A DNA stretch of 64,000 nucleotides from Medicago truncatula (lineage: Eukaryota > Streptophyta > Magnoliopsida > Fabales > Fabaceae), in assembly GCF_003473485.1 (NCBI RefSeq), contig NC_053044.1, forward strand, positions 446,501-510,500. The letters are read 5' to 3'. Below the pieces are notes generated by a model. The model was not told the DNA's origin. It did not search any database and worked only from the letters and a program-made list of their open reading frames with translations. The position numbers and the translations under genes were made by a program. Each line of letters starts with the position of its first letter. Positions within the stretch are counted from its first letter, which is position 1. Shown here one piece after another: positions 47,215 through 57,650 of the stretch.

Positions 47215-48090
47215 GAAATTTTTTTATTGAGAAGTCTATGTTGTACACATTCAATATTTCCTTATACATAAGGCTAAAATATGGTTTTGGTCCCTGCAAA
47301 TATGTCTCGTTTTGGTTTTAGTCCCTGCAAAATTTTTTTGTTGTTTTTGGTCCCTGCAAAATATTTTGTTTTTGGAAATAGTCCCTGCAGGGACTATTTC
47401 CAAAAACAAAATATTTTGCAGGGACCTTTTTCAAAATCAAAAGATTTTGCAGGGACTATTTCTCTAATAAATGATTAAGTCATCATGTGACACGTGTGCA
47501 AATTATCACAAAAGTGGAGCCAGGGACCAAAACCAAAATGAGACATATTTGCAGGGACCAAAAACAACAAATTTTTTTTGCAGGAACTAAAACCAAAACG
47601 AGACATATTTGCAGGGACCAAAACCATATTTTAGCCTATACATAATATGAATCATTAAGAGTTGTTCATCACAAGTAATCAACCTTATGTATGAGGAAGA
47701 TGTTAAAATAGGAATACTTTTCAATTCCAAAAAATTTATATTTGCGGAATTCAAGTCCAGTACACATATGTCTGCCTTGTCAGTGACAACATATTACACA
47801 TATAGTATCATGCAAGACAACAAAGTCAACAACCTTACCTATCAAGTAAGTAACCCAGTCAGAATTTTGAGATTGATAGACATTCAAACTGCCAAAACAT
47901 TTACATAAAGCCAATAGGACAAATTCCTCTCTGCCTTTTCCAAAATCTAGGAAGACATGGTAAGCAAAATAATAAAAATTTACTCAAAGGTTGATGTATT
48001 GATTACTTTGGATTCAATAGCACAAATAAATTATCCTCCGGTGTCATGATTAAATATCTGCTAGATGACCCATAATAGATAAGTAAGGTG
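47215..48090 (-). pseudogene. F-box/DUF295 pseudogene split by a Mutator-type MITE
   Basis: Outside the MITE, the sequence matches 59130-59650 of the intact PAH-F-box gene along its length: 'ttgagaagtctat' then 'acattcaatatttcct' left of the MITE; 'aaaatttatatttg', 'ggaattcaagtc', 'caacaaagtcaacaacctt', 'acatggtaagcaaaataa', 'ggttgatgtattgattac' right of it. Many small indels and stops remain, and the F-box end itself is missing. It is a DUF295 C-terminal remnant. Confidence 0.85.
47272..47636. mobile_element. Mutator-type MITE, 365 bp, perfect 9-bp target duplication
   Basis: Ends GGCTAAAATATGGTTTTGGT and its complement are perfect inverted repeats for at least 20 bases and continue as near-perfect repeats (ccctgcaaatatgtctcgtt and its complement) for about 90 bases. 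Flanking TATACATAA is identical on both sides (47263-47271, 47637-47645); 9 bp is the Mutator superfamily length. No ORF. The centre holds a 78-bp perfect palindrome. Confidence 0.95.
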
Positions 48091-48109
48091 ATCCATATAT
48101 CCAATGTCT

Positions 48110-48300
48110 TAAGACGACTTTAGATGAAAATTTGATATCAATTTCACTTGTGGTTGACCTTAGTTTAATGTTATGATACAACTTAGTGTAGGCTCCCACA
48201 AAAGTCTCAATATTATGATAATTTGTTGTTAGTTTTTGGGTATCATTTGTTGAATTTTTTACCGTAAATTTTAGTGTTCGGATGTCATTTGCTATCATGC
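48110..48300. repeat. dispersed repeat, second copy of 5325-5485
   Basis: Shared words 'cacttgtg', 'gttagtttttggg', 'tcatttgtt' and 'taaattttag' in order. Class unknown. Confidence 0.5.
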
Positions 48301-48504
48301 AATTTTTTTTATGGAAAATGCTAACAAGAGCCCTTGGGGCATTTGTTAAGAAACTAAAAGTAGAAACCTTATCTTAGAAATTGTATATTTGATTTATTGA
48401 AATACCAAAAAGTAACTTTTTCTATGTAAAATTTCGCAATTGTTTATGTTTTTGAATCCTTAACTAGAGCCTTAAGGATACTTATTAGCATAACTTTTTT
48501 TTTT

Positions 48505-48630
48505 TTTAGTCTTAGATGAAGTGGTAATTCACTGAATTAAACTCACACACAACTGTGAGGTTCCGAGTTCGAACCCGGATCATGACGTCCGACCTTGCAA
48601 TTTCAGCATTTCCCAGTTGATCTAAGACTT
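48505..48630 (+). repeat. tRNA-derived SINE, family B copy 2
   Basis: Box A-like 'gaagtggtaattcact', box B 'gagttcgaacccgg' (close to the tRNA consensus), then 'atgacgtccgacc' and 'cagttgatctaagac'. Better preserved than the copy at 22095. Confidence 0.7.
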
Positions 48631-48779
48631 GTATTCAACCTCAATTATTTCAATTTTATTCGCTTTTGGTTTGTAGCCAGATTTGACAATGAATAAATAT
48701 AATGTGTTCTGCAGAATTGATAAAATACATGGTTGTTAGATATTTTAAATTGTGATCCTTTTAAAATTTAGTCTTGTAA

Positions 48780-48915
48780 GGATAAATTAGACAATTAATT
48801 TAATAAGGATTATATTGTGGTGGATAATATAATGATAAATATTAAACAATTAAAATAATAAGGACGGTATCGTTTATAATGATAAATTTTAGTTAATTAA
48901 ATTAATAAGGCCCAA
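48780..48915. repeat. short tandem-like AT repeats upstream of F-box gene 1
   Basis: About three units of the form 'acaattaatttaataaggat ... ataatgataaatatta', the same unit as at 53330-53545 upstream of F-box gene 2. Confidence 0.65.
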
Positions 48916-49032
48916 GCCCATTAATCATAATTAGTTACACAACCCTAATAAATCAAATGCATCCTTCAAAATGCCATTGCACTCGTGAGAGGCAGCGTGT
49001 TCACATCAAATTAGGTTTACAGCGTGATTACA

Positions 49033-49179
49033 AGGTATTCCCCCTCTTTCTATATGTTTGTTATTAGTTTACATTTCTTGATTCTTAAAAAACAAAAATT
49101 TTACACACAATTTGGCAGACTAATATTTCTATGTTTTGTTTAATAGTTAGTTTTTTCTCTAATCAATTTAATTTCTCAG
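49033..49179 (+). other. probable 5' UTR intron of F-box gene 1
   Basis: A donor-like caag|gtattc near 49036 and an acceptor atttctcag at 49179 lie seven bases before the ATG at 49186. F-box gene 2 has the same layout (acceptor ttttgaag before acaacaatgg). Confidence 0.45.
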
Positions 49180-49185
49180 ACAACA

Positions 49186-50378
49186 ATGGAGAGACGCAAG
49201 ACGAAACATAAGAACGACAACAAACATGAAGAGGACTTTATCAGTGATTTATCAGATTGTATTCTCCTTCACACACTCTCCTTTTTAAACGCCAAAGAAG
49301 CCGTTCAAACTTGTATTTTATCCAAAAGATGGATCAATCTCTGGAATACTCTTCCCACCCTTACACTAAGTTCTTCAAACTTTAGGACCTGCACAAGTTT
49401 CGATCAATTTCTGTCTCAGATTTTCTCTCTTCGTGATCACTCAAGTGCTATCCGTGCTCTCTGTTTGCACTACAATCATTTTATGGGGATTAGACTATAC
49501 AAAAAGATCATAGAATACACTTTTTCACACAATGTCCAACGCTTTCGAATCAATTATAATAGTATTCAACACCTTCCACCATGCTTCTTTTCATCTCATA
49601 CTTTAACCTCCCTTCATCTTTCTAGTTATTCTTTGTTTCGCTCTGGCTCGACACAAATATTTCCAAATTCTCTCAATTTCCCAGCATTAACCACTCTGTC
49701 TCTAGAGCGCCTTGCCTTTCGTTGCGGCACAAGTGATGATGATGGTTGCGTCGACCCCTTTTCCACATTTAACATGTTGAATACTTTGATCATTGACTTA
49801 TGTGTAATTCTGGATGCACAAAACCTTCGCATTTCAAGTACCAAGCTTCTCAATTTAACTATATGTATGTACGATAATGATCCTCGGAAAAATTTCAGAT
49901 CCTCTTTCGGAATCGAGTTATATGCTCCAACTGTCCATACTTTTGAATATAGTGGTGGTGAATATATTCCAAAACTTTTTGGGAGCAAGAGTGTTATCTC
50001 TTCTATCAAACATGTAAGTATTCATTTATTGAGTTTTCGAAGGAACAAAACATCAATTCTATTCAGCTGGCTGGTTGAACTTGCTAATATCGAATCATTG
50101 ACCGCCAATTCCTCTGCACTTACGGTATTTTATATTTTTAGATTGTATTTATAAGTTTTATAAAAAATATGACTTGCAACTGATCCTAATAGATCTTGTT
50201 TGTTTAGGATCTTTTAGTGTTTCCTGATTTATTGAAGGTTAAGCTCCCTTCCTTGTTGTGTAACTTGAAGTCACTAAAATTAAAATTGTTCCAACCATGG
50301 GCACATGCCAAATTGGTGGACTTTTTGCTTCAAAACTCACCCTCAGCAAAGGTTGAGTTCAGCAAGTCATTATTATAA
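49186..50378 (+). CDS. F-box/LRR-type (RNI/FBD-like) protein 1, two exons
   Basis: Exons 49186-50124 and 50208-50378 join in phase (ACG|gtattt...tttag|GAT) for 369 residues. An F-box is at about residues 17-60 (ISDLSDCILLHTLSFLNAKE, then CILSKRWINLWNTLPTLTL), the plant FBD-type form that binds Skp1/ASK in SCF ubiquitin ligases. About 250 residues of irregular leucine-rich repeats follow (for example LPPCFFSSHTLTSLHLSS, FPALTTLSLERLAF), which in this family bind the substrate. The C-terminal exon (LPSLLCNLKSLKLKLFQP) is the usual short last repeat region. Shorter than the full FBD form, so the FBD proper may be absent. Tandem paralogue at 54098. Confidence 0.88.
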
Positions 50379-51000
50379 GGTGAAAGGTGCATCCAACAAC
50401 TTTTTAAAATAGTTTTTTGGGTTAGTAATTTCATTTTTGCATCCTTCTATGTTTCTATTTCCCGCAATGTCTTTAGTTATAATAACTTTTAATGGATAAA
50501 TTACAAAACCCTTATTTGAGAATAAACTTCTAGCTCACAGAATCAAAAAGCTTTAATTTTTTTTATTCTCTATGGCGCTTTTTTTATACAATTCTAATTC
50601 ATTGATTCTAACCATTCCACAACTATACATGTTTGTTTAAGTAAATTGAATTTGGCTTCATTGGACATAATAAGATTGGTCTATAAAATAAATGATAGAA
50701 ATATGAAAAACTAATACCTATATGTTGAGGAAACAGAGAAACTAGAATGTGCATAATGGTAATGAAATTGATTTTCCAAGAATATGTGTGCATGCATTCT
50801 CATGTATGCATCTTGAGTCACATGTATGAGTAGTCACAACTTTGATATAGAAATAGCTTGTGAAAACATTTTGTTTTTAATTAAACTTTTGTTATAGAAA
50901 TAGCTTGGAAGTAAGAACTGTTATGATAAGGGCGTACGCTATAAGTGTATATTTAAGTTGTTTATAATCCGATCAGAGCCACATATATAATTTGAAAAGA
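50379..51000. other. 3' flank of F-box gene 1
   Basis: No gene. Parts recur downstream of F-box gene 2 (for example 'gtgcataatggtaatgaaattg' at about 50750 and 55596). Confidence 0.6.
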
Positions 51001-51350
51001 TATGATTGCATAAACAAATTGTAATTTTATACATTAGATAGAGCAGATATGATAATTGATCAAGAGTATATATAATTGATCAAGATATGATTGCAGAAGT
51101 AAATAGCTATATCTTTATTTTGTTGTCTAGTTAAACAGTTATAATAAACTAATATTTCCGGATGTTCCGGTGAATCCAGTCATTTACGAGGGTCAGGCAG
51201 GCAAAGATCGATGTTGCATAGACACAGCCATTTGGTCCAGATGATCTGACATTGAAATTTAAGAACGTTATCATGACACCTCATATTGTATCCATTTATA
51301 TATAAAGTTAAGATCAGACAATGATTTTGTATTGAGTATTTTCCTTGTCC
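51001..51350 (+). pseudogene. fragment of the 2-hydroxyacid dehydrogenase 3' end (intron 8, exon 9 and UTR pieces)
   Basis: 'tgatcaagatatgattgcag' and 'ttgtctagttaaacag' match the end of intron 8 (45627, 45710). A broken exon 9 follows ('gatgttgcatagacacagcc' in place of the DVAWTEP codons, 'tgacattgaaatttaagaac', 'gttatcatgacacctcatat'), and then 3' UTR words. Indels and a TAG at the Trp codon disable it. Exon 10 is deleted. Confidence 0.85.
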
Positions 51351-52014
51351 GACATCAACATGACATGGACACATAATTTCATTCAGTTAAATTATTTTCT
51401 CAAATTATTATTAGTTTTGATATGTCAATGTTGTGTCTGGCATTTGTGCCAGTAATTCATGAATCACTTGTTCTTTAGTATTGTTTGTGAAAACCAAATT
51501 GAGATGAGGTGTTTGGTTTACTGTGTTCTAAAATTGTACTGAGGTGGAAGAATTTACAAACCAACATGTGTTTGTAAATTTTTCAAGTGTCCTATATGAG
51601 ACTTGTTTTATTCATTATTTTGTTCAATATTTTTCGTTGTTTGATCAACTTTGAAATGATTTTAAGGAACAATTCACTATCAACACTAGATTTTATAACC
51701 CGAGAACTTGGTGTATGTTCTATGGTTTTTGTAACTGGAGAACTTGGTGTAGTGTTCTATGGTTAATTTATCTACACATAGGAAATCAACCAGTGTGAGT
51801 AATAGTTTAATGTTCAATCAAACTTTTGATAATACTAGTTTTTGTCTAAGACATTATAGGGTGATGTATAAGAGACCTTAAGCTAAGAAATTGATTTTGA
51901 TCTATTTTTTAAACTGCGATGATCATAGGAACTCGGATTTTATTGTTCCGGACCTCAAATTAGCAAATAGGAACATAGAGGGGATTCATACAAATCCTAA
52001 TCACCATCATCATT
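51351..52014. other. non-coding stretch
   Basis: Nothing supported; local repeat of 'gagaacttggtgtatgttctatggtt' at 51701 and 51740. Confidence 0.5.
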
Positions 52015-52021
52015 CTAAATC

Positions 52022-52150
52022 CAATTTTTTTTTATTGAAGAAGCTAAATTAGCCCACTTAAATTGACACCGGAGTGAATTGAACTTGAGACTCAAGGAGA
52101 TGCACACTCTCATACCTCAAATCAATACCACGAGGCCAACCTAAGTGGAC
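52022..52150 (-). repeat. tRNA-derived SINE, family A
   Basis: On the minus strand it reads ccacttaggttggcctcgtg (box A), then a box B around 'gttcaattc', then the body, ending in 'agcttcttcaat' and an A run. It is the most complete member of the family also seen at 41286 and 55703. Confidence 0.7.
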
Positions 52151-53329
52151 TTCTAAATCTAATCTTAATTTACTTTAATTTTCAAAACAACTCTGAATGA
52201 GTATCCCAATCCCATTGGAGATGAACTAATATGTTTACAGGAATGCTATATGCAGCGACAGTTGTTATAACGAAATCTTCGGGAACTGTATTCTATCCAA
52301 TGAAATAAGAGACTGGCCGACAAACATGGGGGTGGTGGGGTATAGTTGAGGTTGGATTTTCAACTGTGTAGCACTAAATTTACTTCCTGGTGTTCTCGCG
52401 ATTTGTTTTGTCGCTGTGTTCAGCATTTTCCATATATATGTTTATTACTTTGAAGATGTTTTAGTACTTGCCAAAAAATCGTCACTTATGTTGTTGACTC
52501 AATGATGGATGGTGCACAAAGCATTGGACTTATCTAAACTAGTTATGGTTTTCTGTTCCACATGATGTTATACCGTCTTTATATGCCGCATTTTTTTTTT
52601 TTGGTCAGGAATGCCGCATTTTGTTATTTGGGATTTAAATATGCTAACGCTCAGATTGTTGTTATGCTCCAAGTACTTGATCTTTTACGCCAAGCCAGAA
52701 TGTGTTTGTTATGATGAGTAGAGAAAGCATAAATTGTATAGGTGCATGATATGAAAGTGCATGAATATTCATACACAAAAAAATGAATACACCTTATTTT
52801 AGTTTCTTTAAGGGATGTAACTATAGAGTATATATGTATATCGATGTTAAAATGGGATTATGTGTTCCCATTGATATCGATGTTAAAATGCTCACATGCC
52901 TGTTGGAACATTTGGCTTAAAATTGGGTTATGTTGTGTGTGATAATTGCATGGGAAGTCCATGCCGACATATATATGACATTTTTCAAGGATGTCAAGTC
53001 TGTAAGTGTTGAAGGCCGGCCATGTTATGACTACCTGATATTTATCGCATTTTTGCATTGTTTCCTAGCAATCTCAAGAATTTCGAAGCTATGGTCCTAG
53101 AACCATAATGATTTCCACAAAATCCTTCAAGTAAATTCTTATGCTAACATATTATTATAGATAGTGATTAACATATTTATTTCCCTAAAAAAATAATAAT
53201 TATATTTACCGTTTTGTTGATGGAAGCTAAATTTTATTCGAGGTCAGCTGAGATTCCTCAACTTTAACATTTAGTCCTGCAACTTACAAAACTTTTGTAC
53301 TCAAGAAATTCTTGGGAGAGGATAGACAA
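52151..53329. other. non-coding stretch
   Basis: No gene. The words 'cattgatatcgatgttaaaatg' repeat at about 52840 and 52869. Confidence 0.5.
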
Positions 53330-53545
53330 TTAATTTAATAATGACTAGATTGTTCTCGTTAGTATAATGATAAATATTAGGCAATTAAATTAATAAGGAC
53401 TGGATCGTTCTAGATAGCATAACGATAAATATTAGACAATTAAATTAATAAGAACTAGAAATAATTTACTAAGAACCAGACTATTATGAATAGATGTTAT
53501 GCAATTAATTTAATAAGGATCATATCATTTTGGATAATGTCATGA
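53330..53545. repeat. diverged minisatellite upstream of F-box gene 2
   Basis: Four to five units of about 50-60 bases of the form 'gacaattaatttaataa...acta/ga...ataatgataaatatta'. Same unit as 48780-48915. Confidence 0.75.
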
Positions 53546-54097
53546 CAATATTATGAACGTGATTGTGTGTGATTTGTGTTTAAGAATTATTATTGTTTTC
53601 CTAATGTGGCCAAGTCTAGTCCTTACACTGTGTAAAATTTTCCACCATCGTACAACTACCAGAACGTTTTGAGCAACCCTATTATTCTTGATCACACTAG
53701 ATCGGTTTCTTACACTATGTATTATCAACCTCAACAGACTTTACAATTATCTTGCTTTCGCACTAGAAAGGCTGGTACAAATTATACAATATGAACCGGT
53801 AAAGCGTGAAACATAGAGGGTGCGGGAGAAGCAAAGGAAGTGTAAAAAGAAACTTCCTAGAAATAAATATAAAGCCCAAGCCCACTAATCAGTTACAGAA
53901 CCCTAATAAAATCAAATGCATGCTTCAAAATACCAATCATCCTCCCACTCACGAGAGGCAGCTGCTCACATCACATAAGGGTAAGCGTTGTATATGTTTG
54001 TTAATTGTTGTTGTGTTATATTTCTTGATTCTTATAAACTAAAAACTTATCAAACAATTTTGAAGACTAATATTTCTTCCTTATTTTGAAGACAACA

Positions 54098-55338
54098 ATG
54101 GAAAGACACAAGAGGCATCACAAGGACGACAGCAAAAATGAAGACGACCTTATCAGTGATTTATCCGGTTGCGTTCTCCATCTCATACTCTCCTTTTTAA
54201 ACGCCAAAGAGGCCGTTCAAACTTGTATTTTATCCAAAAGATGGATCAATCTCTGGAAGACTCTTCCCACGCTTACCTTAAGTTCTTCAAACTTTAGGAC
54301 CCAAAGAAGTTTGGAACAATTCGTGTATCATATTTTGTCGCTTCGAGATCACTCAACAGCTATCCATACTCTCTGCTTGCAGTTGCACTACAATCATTTT
54401 ATGGGGATTAGCCTATACCGAATGATTATAGAATATGCTTTTTCACACAATGTCCAACAGTTTCGAATCAGTTATGCTATTATTGAAGACCTTCCACCAC
54501 GCTTCTTTTCATCTCATACTTTAACGTCCCTTCATCTTTCTAGTAGTTTTTTGTTACACTCTGGCTCGATGCAAATATTTCCAAATTTTCTCAATTTCCC
54601 AGCATTAACCACTTTGTCTCTAAAGTACGTTGCCTTTCGTCGCAGCACAAGTTATGGCCGTTGCACCACCTTCCACAATTGTGTCGACCCCTTTTCCGCA
54701 TTTAACATGTTGGATACTTTGATCATTGACTGCTGTGTACTTCTGGATGCACGAAACCTTTGCATTTCAAGTACCAAGCTTCTCAGTTTAACTATATGTA
54801 TGTATGATGGTGATCCTAGGGACAATTTCAGAACCTATTTCGGAATTGAGTTATATGCTCCAACTGTTCATACCTTTAATTATAGTTGTGGTCAATATAT
54901 TCCAAAACTTGTTGGGAGCAAGAGCGTTCTCTCTTCTATCAAACATGTAAATATTCATTCATCGCGTTATATGGGATCAGGGGAGAAATCATCAATTATA
55001 TTCAACTGGCTGGTTGAACTTGCTAATATCGAATCATTGACCATCAATTTCTTTGCCCTTACGGTACTTTATATCTGAAAATTAATGCTGTTTTTTAGAT
55101 TATATTTATAAATTTTTATCAAAAATATGACTTGCAACTGATCCTAATACTTGTTGTTTGCTTATAGGATATTTTCTTATTTCCTGATTTATTGAAGATT
55201 AAGCTCCCTTCCTTGTTGTGTAACTTGAAGTCACTGAAAATAAAAGTGTTCCAACCTATAAGCATACCTGCCGAAACAGTGGACTTTTTGCTTCAAAACT
55301 CACGATCGGCAAAGGTTGACTTCATCAAGCCCTTATAA
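54098..55338 (+). CDS. F-box/LRR-type (RNI/FBD-like) protein 2, two exons
   Basis: Exons 54098-55063 and 55168-55338 join in phase (ACG|gtactt...tatag|GAT) for 378 residues. F-box about residues 17-60 (ISDLSGCVLHLILSFLNAKE, CILSKRWINLWKTLPTLTL); repeats and the 57-codon last exon align with gene 1 throughout, with a small insertion (a TTFHN-containing segment) near residue 190. The ATG chosen is the one in the same place as in gene 1 (acaacaATGGA); a longer reading upstream begins with a non-ATG codon and crosses the likely UTR splice acceptor. Predicted SCF substrate receptor. The two copies differ mainly in the repeat surface, which would be the substrate side. Confidence 0.88.
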
Positions 55339-55702
55339 GTGAAAGGTGCATCCAACAACTCTTTAAAATATATTTTTTGTTTTAGTAATTTCAATGGATA
55401 AATTACGCAACCCTTATTTTAGAGAAACAAATGTGTGTGTGTGCAGTGCATTAATGTTGATGTATGCATCTTTAATCTTTTTGCTTCTACCTATACATCA
55501 AGATTATTTTTCTATTTGTTTATGTAAATTAAATTTAGAAAAACCCTTATATGATGAGCTAAAGAATTGAAGTAAGAAAAGATAGGTTGAATGTGCATAA
55601 TGGTAATGAAATTGATTTTCCATGAATGTGTGTGTGTTTGTGTGCATGCATGCATCTTGAGTCACATGTAAGAGTAGTTTGAATTAACTTATAGCTCGTA
55701 GA

Positions 55703-55790
55703 AATCCACTTGGGTTGGCACGGTAGTGTTGGCTTGGGACCACGGCGCCAATTTTGATGGGCAAGTATGGCTTCTTGAAAAGGAACTTAT
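55703..55790 (+). repeat. tRNA-derived SINE fragment, family A
   Basis: Starts 'ccacttgggttggcacgg' and continues 'gtgttggcttgggacca', 'ggcgccaattttga', 'atggcttcttga'. The box B segment is deleted. Confidence 0.65.
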
Positions 55791-56154
55791 AGCTGTAGGT
55801 GCATCAAAACCCTAAGAAAAACAAAGCTTCTGACAAAGCTTCTAGCTCATTGAAAATGTGTGCATCTTGAATCACATGATAACGTATCTGCGCAGAAAAT
55901 AAATCATATGTGCTAAATTTTCCCAATGTAAAACAACATTGCATTTTAATAATTGACTTTTTTTTTTTTTAATCTTTCCGGCACAATCACTTGTTAGGAG
56001 GGCTTATGGAAACAACTTATAACATGCTCATATGATATTTTCAGCTTATTTCCATAAACTCTTCAAGATAGTTTATGAAAGAAAAAAAAAAGCAAAATTG
56101 CTGTCAAAACAAAAGGACTTTTACCTTTTTTAAATCAAGATAGTTTATGATATT
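55791..56154. other. 3' flank of F-box gene 2
   Basis: No gene. Confidence 0.5.
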
Positions 56155-56400
56155 TGAATTTTTTGATTAAAAAACAGCAAAAACACTGTGAAATCTGATA
56201 TTTGTCTTGCCTGTTGTTTTACAATAGGTTGTTGGTGATGTGGTTCCTCAACTTCATGCTAGGCTTCCTTTGACAGATTGAATTAGTAAATTGAGTTATT
56301 GCAAAAACACTTTTAACATTATATACAAACTTGAGATCAGACAATAGTTTTGTATTGAGCATTTTGATCTCTATCGAATGCGTGCCCAGTGCCCAACATC
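56155..56400 (+). pseudogene. fragment of the 2-hydroxyacid dehydrogenase 3' end (intron 9, exon 10 and UTR)
   Basis: 'gaaatctgatatttgtcttg', 'cctgttgttttacaatag', then exon 10-like 'gttgttggtgatgtggttcc', 'tcaacttcatgct' and a shortened end (TTGACAGATTGAATT) followed by UTR words ('cttttaacattatatac', 'cagacaatagtttt'). It matches 46070-46320. No other exon of the gene is nearby. Confidence 0.88.
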
Positions 56401-57398
56401 AACATGGCACTGACACATATTTGTCAAATTATTATCAGTTTTGATGTGTCAGTAGATTGTAGTGAACTTTTGTCTAAATATAAAGTTGTGTTGAGGTTGG
56501 AAGATATTTATAAACCAATAAGTGTTTGTAAATTTTTCAAGTGTTTTATTCTAGCACTTCACAAGCACTTCCCATAGCATAACAAATGACTACTGATAAG
56601 GTTTTAAAAAAAAAAAATATTCACTTACACTATCTGAAACTTGGATTCGAATTGGTAGATTATACATAAATTTCATTGTAAATTGTTGTTATGATCAGAG
56701 GTGCCCCTCCCATAATCTAAATTTAAATTCTGTAAAAATATATAAGAAGGCATGCCACTGTGATAATAATTTGGAAAAAATTAGTTTCTGGTATATCTAT
56801 TACTATTTGTTTTTATTTATAGGTTTCTTCCACCGGAAGTAATCGTGTAGGAGAGTCTAACCTCTTCTTACTTGACTCAACCCATGATGATTCTAGAACA
56901 TTTGATTAATTTTTAAAAATGTCAGTTGAAACATTTGAAATAATAACCAAATTAACATATTCACTTATTTTCACTTATTTTCTAAAGTTGGTCTAGAAAT
57001 TATTCAAAGAAAAATGTTGGTAAAAAATGAGTGACGAGTGATTCAACATGTATTAAAAACCAAAAGAATTGCTAGATGTGACGAAAATGACTTGAAAACA
57101 TATAGTTTTTCATCTTCATTTTTGTAAACATTAGAGTGTGATTAAATATAGATATATGGAGAAGACAACTATCCAAACTATCTCCTATAAGTGGTCCACA
57201 TTTTATCTTCAACATGTTGTTAAAGATAGATATATTTTTCACTCCTAGATGTAACGCAGAACCAAAAAAATTAACAAAACGAATTGAAATGGAATGCATA
57301 ACCAAAAAAGAAATGTTAACTGAAAGACATTGTAATCTTTATTTTTTTTAAGCAACAAAGATACCATAATAGAGAATGTAATCAACTAATTTTTCATC
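56401..57398. other. non-coding stretch
   Basis: No supported gene. Open frames at 56389 and 57072 lack motifs. Confidence 0.5.
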
Positions 57399-57650
57399 TC
57401 AATACTTCTCTAAGATTGAAACTCCAAAATTAAATTTCTTTGTCAAGAAGTCCTTGAACTCCAAAATTAAATTTTTATGCCCTTGAAACAGCTCATTCAC
57501 TCTTGTAGCGACAACATTTCTATCAATTGCTGCAGCCAAGAAATCCTTAACAATTTCTAAAAACTCATCATACTTTTCCCTATCCTTATCTTGATCAAAC
57601 TCATCTTTTATTGTGATTAACGCTAATGCATTCTCAAAGGAGTTCGCCAT
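57399..57650 (-). CDS. small solo PAH-domain (Sin3-like) protein, 83 residues
   Basis: From ATG at 57650 ([14 protein letters not shown]) to TAA/TGA at 57399. Residues about 9-75 form one paired amphipathic helix unit: [42 protein letters not shown] domains are protein-interaction bundles known from Sin3 corepressors; stand-alone plant copies exist. It aligns with exon 1 of the PAH-F-box gene 3.8 kb away, including the upstream IPFKM words, and stops exactly where that gene continues (SILEKY then stop versus EVLKKYRI). Either a short real protein or a truncated copy of the fusion gene's first exon. Confidence 0.55.
   Translation of the reverse strand: MANSFENALALITIKDEFDQDKDREKYDEFLEIVKDFLAAAIDRNVVATRVNELFQGHKNLILEFKDFLTKKFNFGVSILEKY

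Noticed and set aside
54086..54097. four extra N-terminal codons for F-box gene 2
   Set aside because: Begins with TTG and spans a probable UTR splice acceptor; gene 1 starts at the equivalent of 54098.
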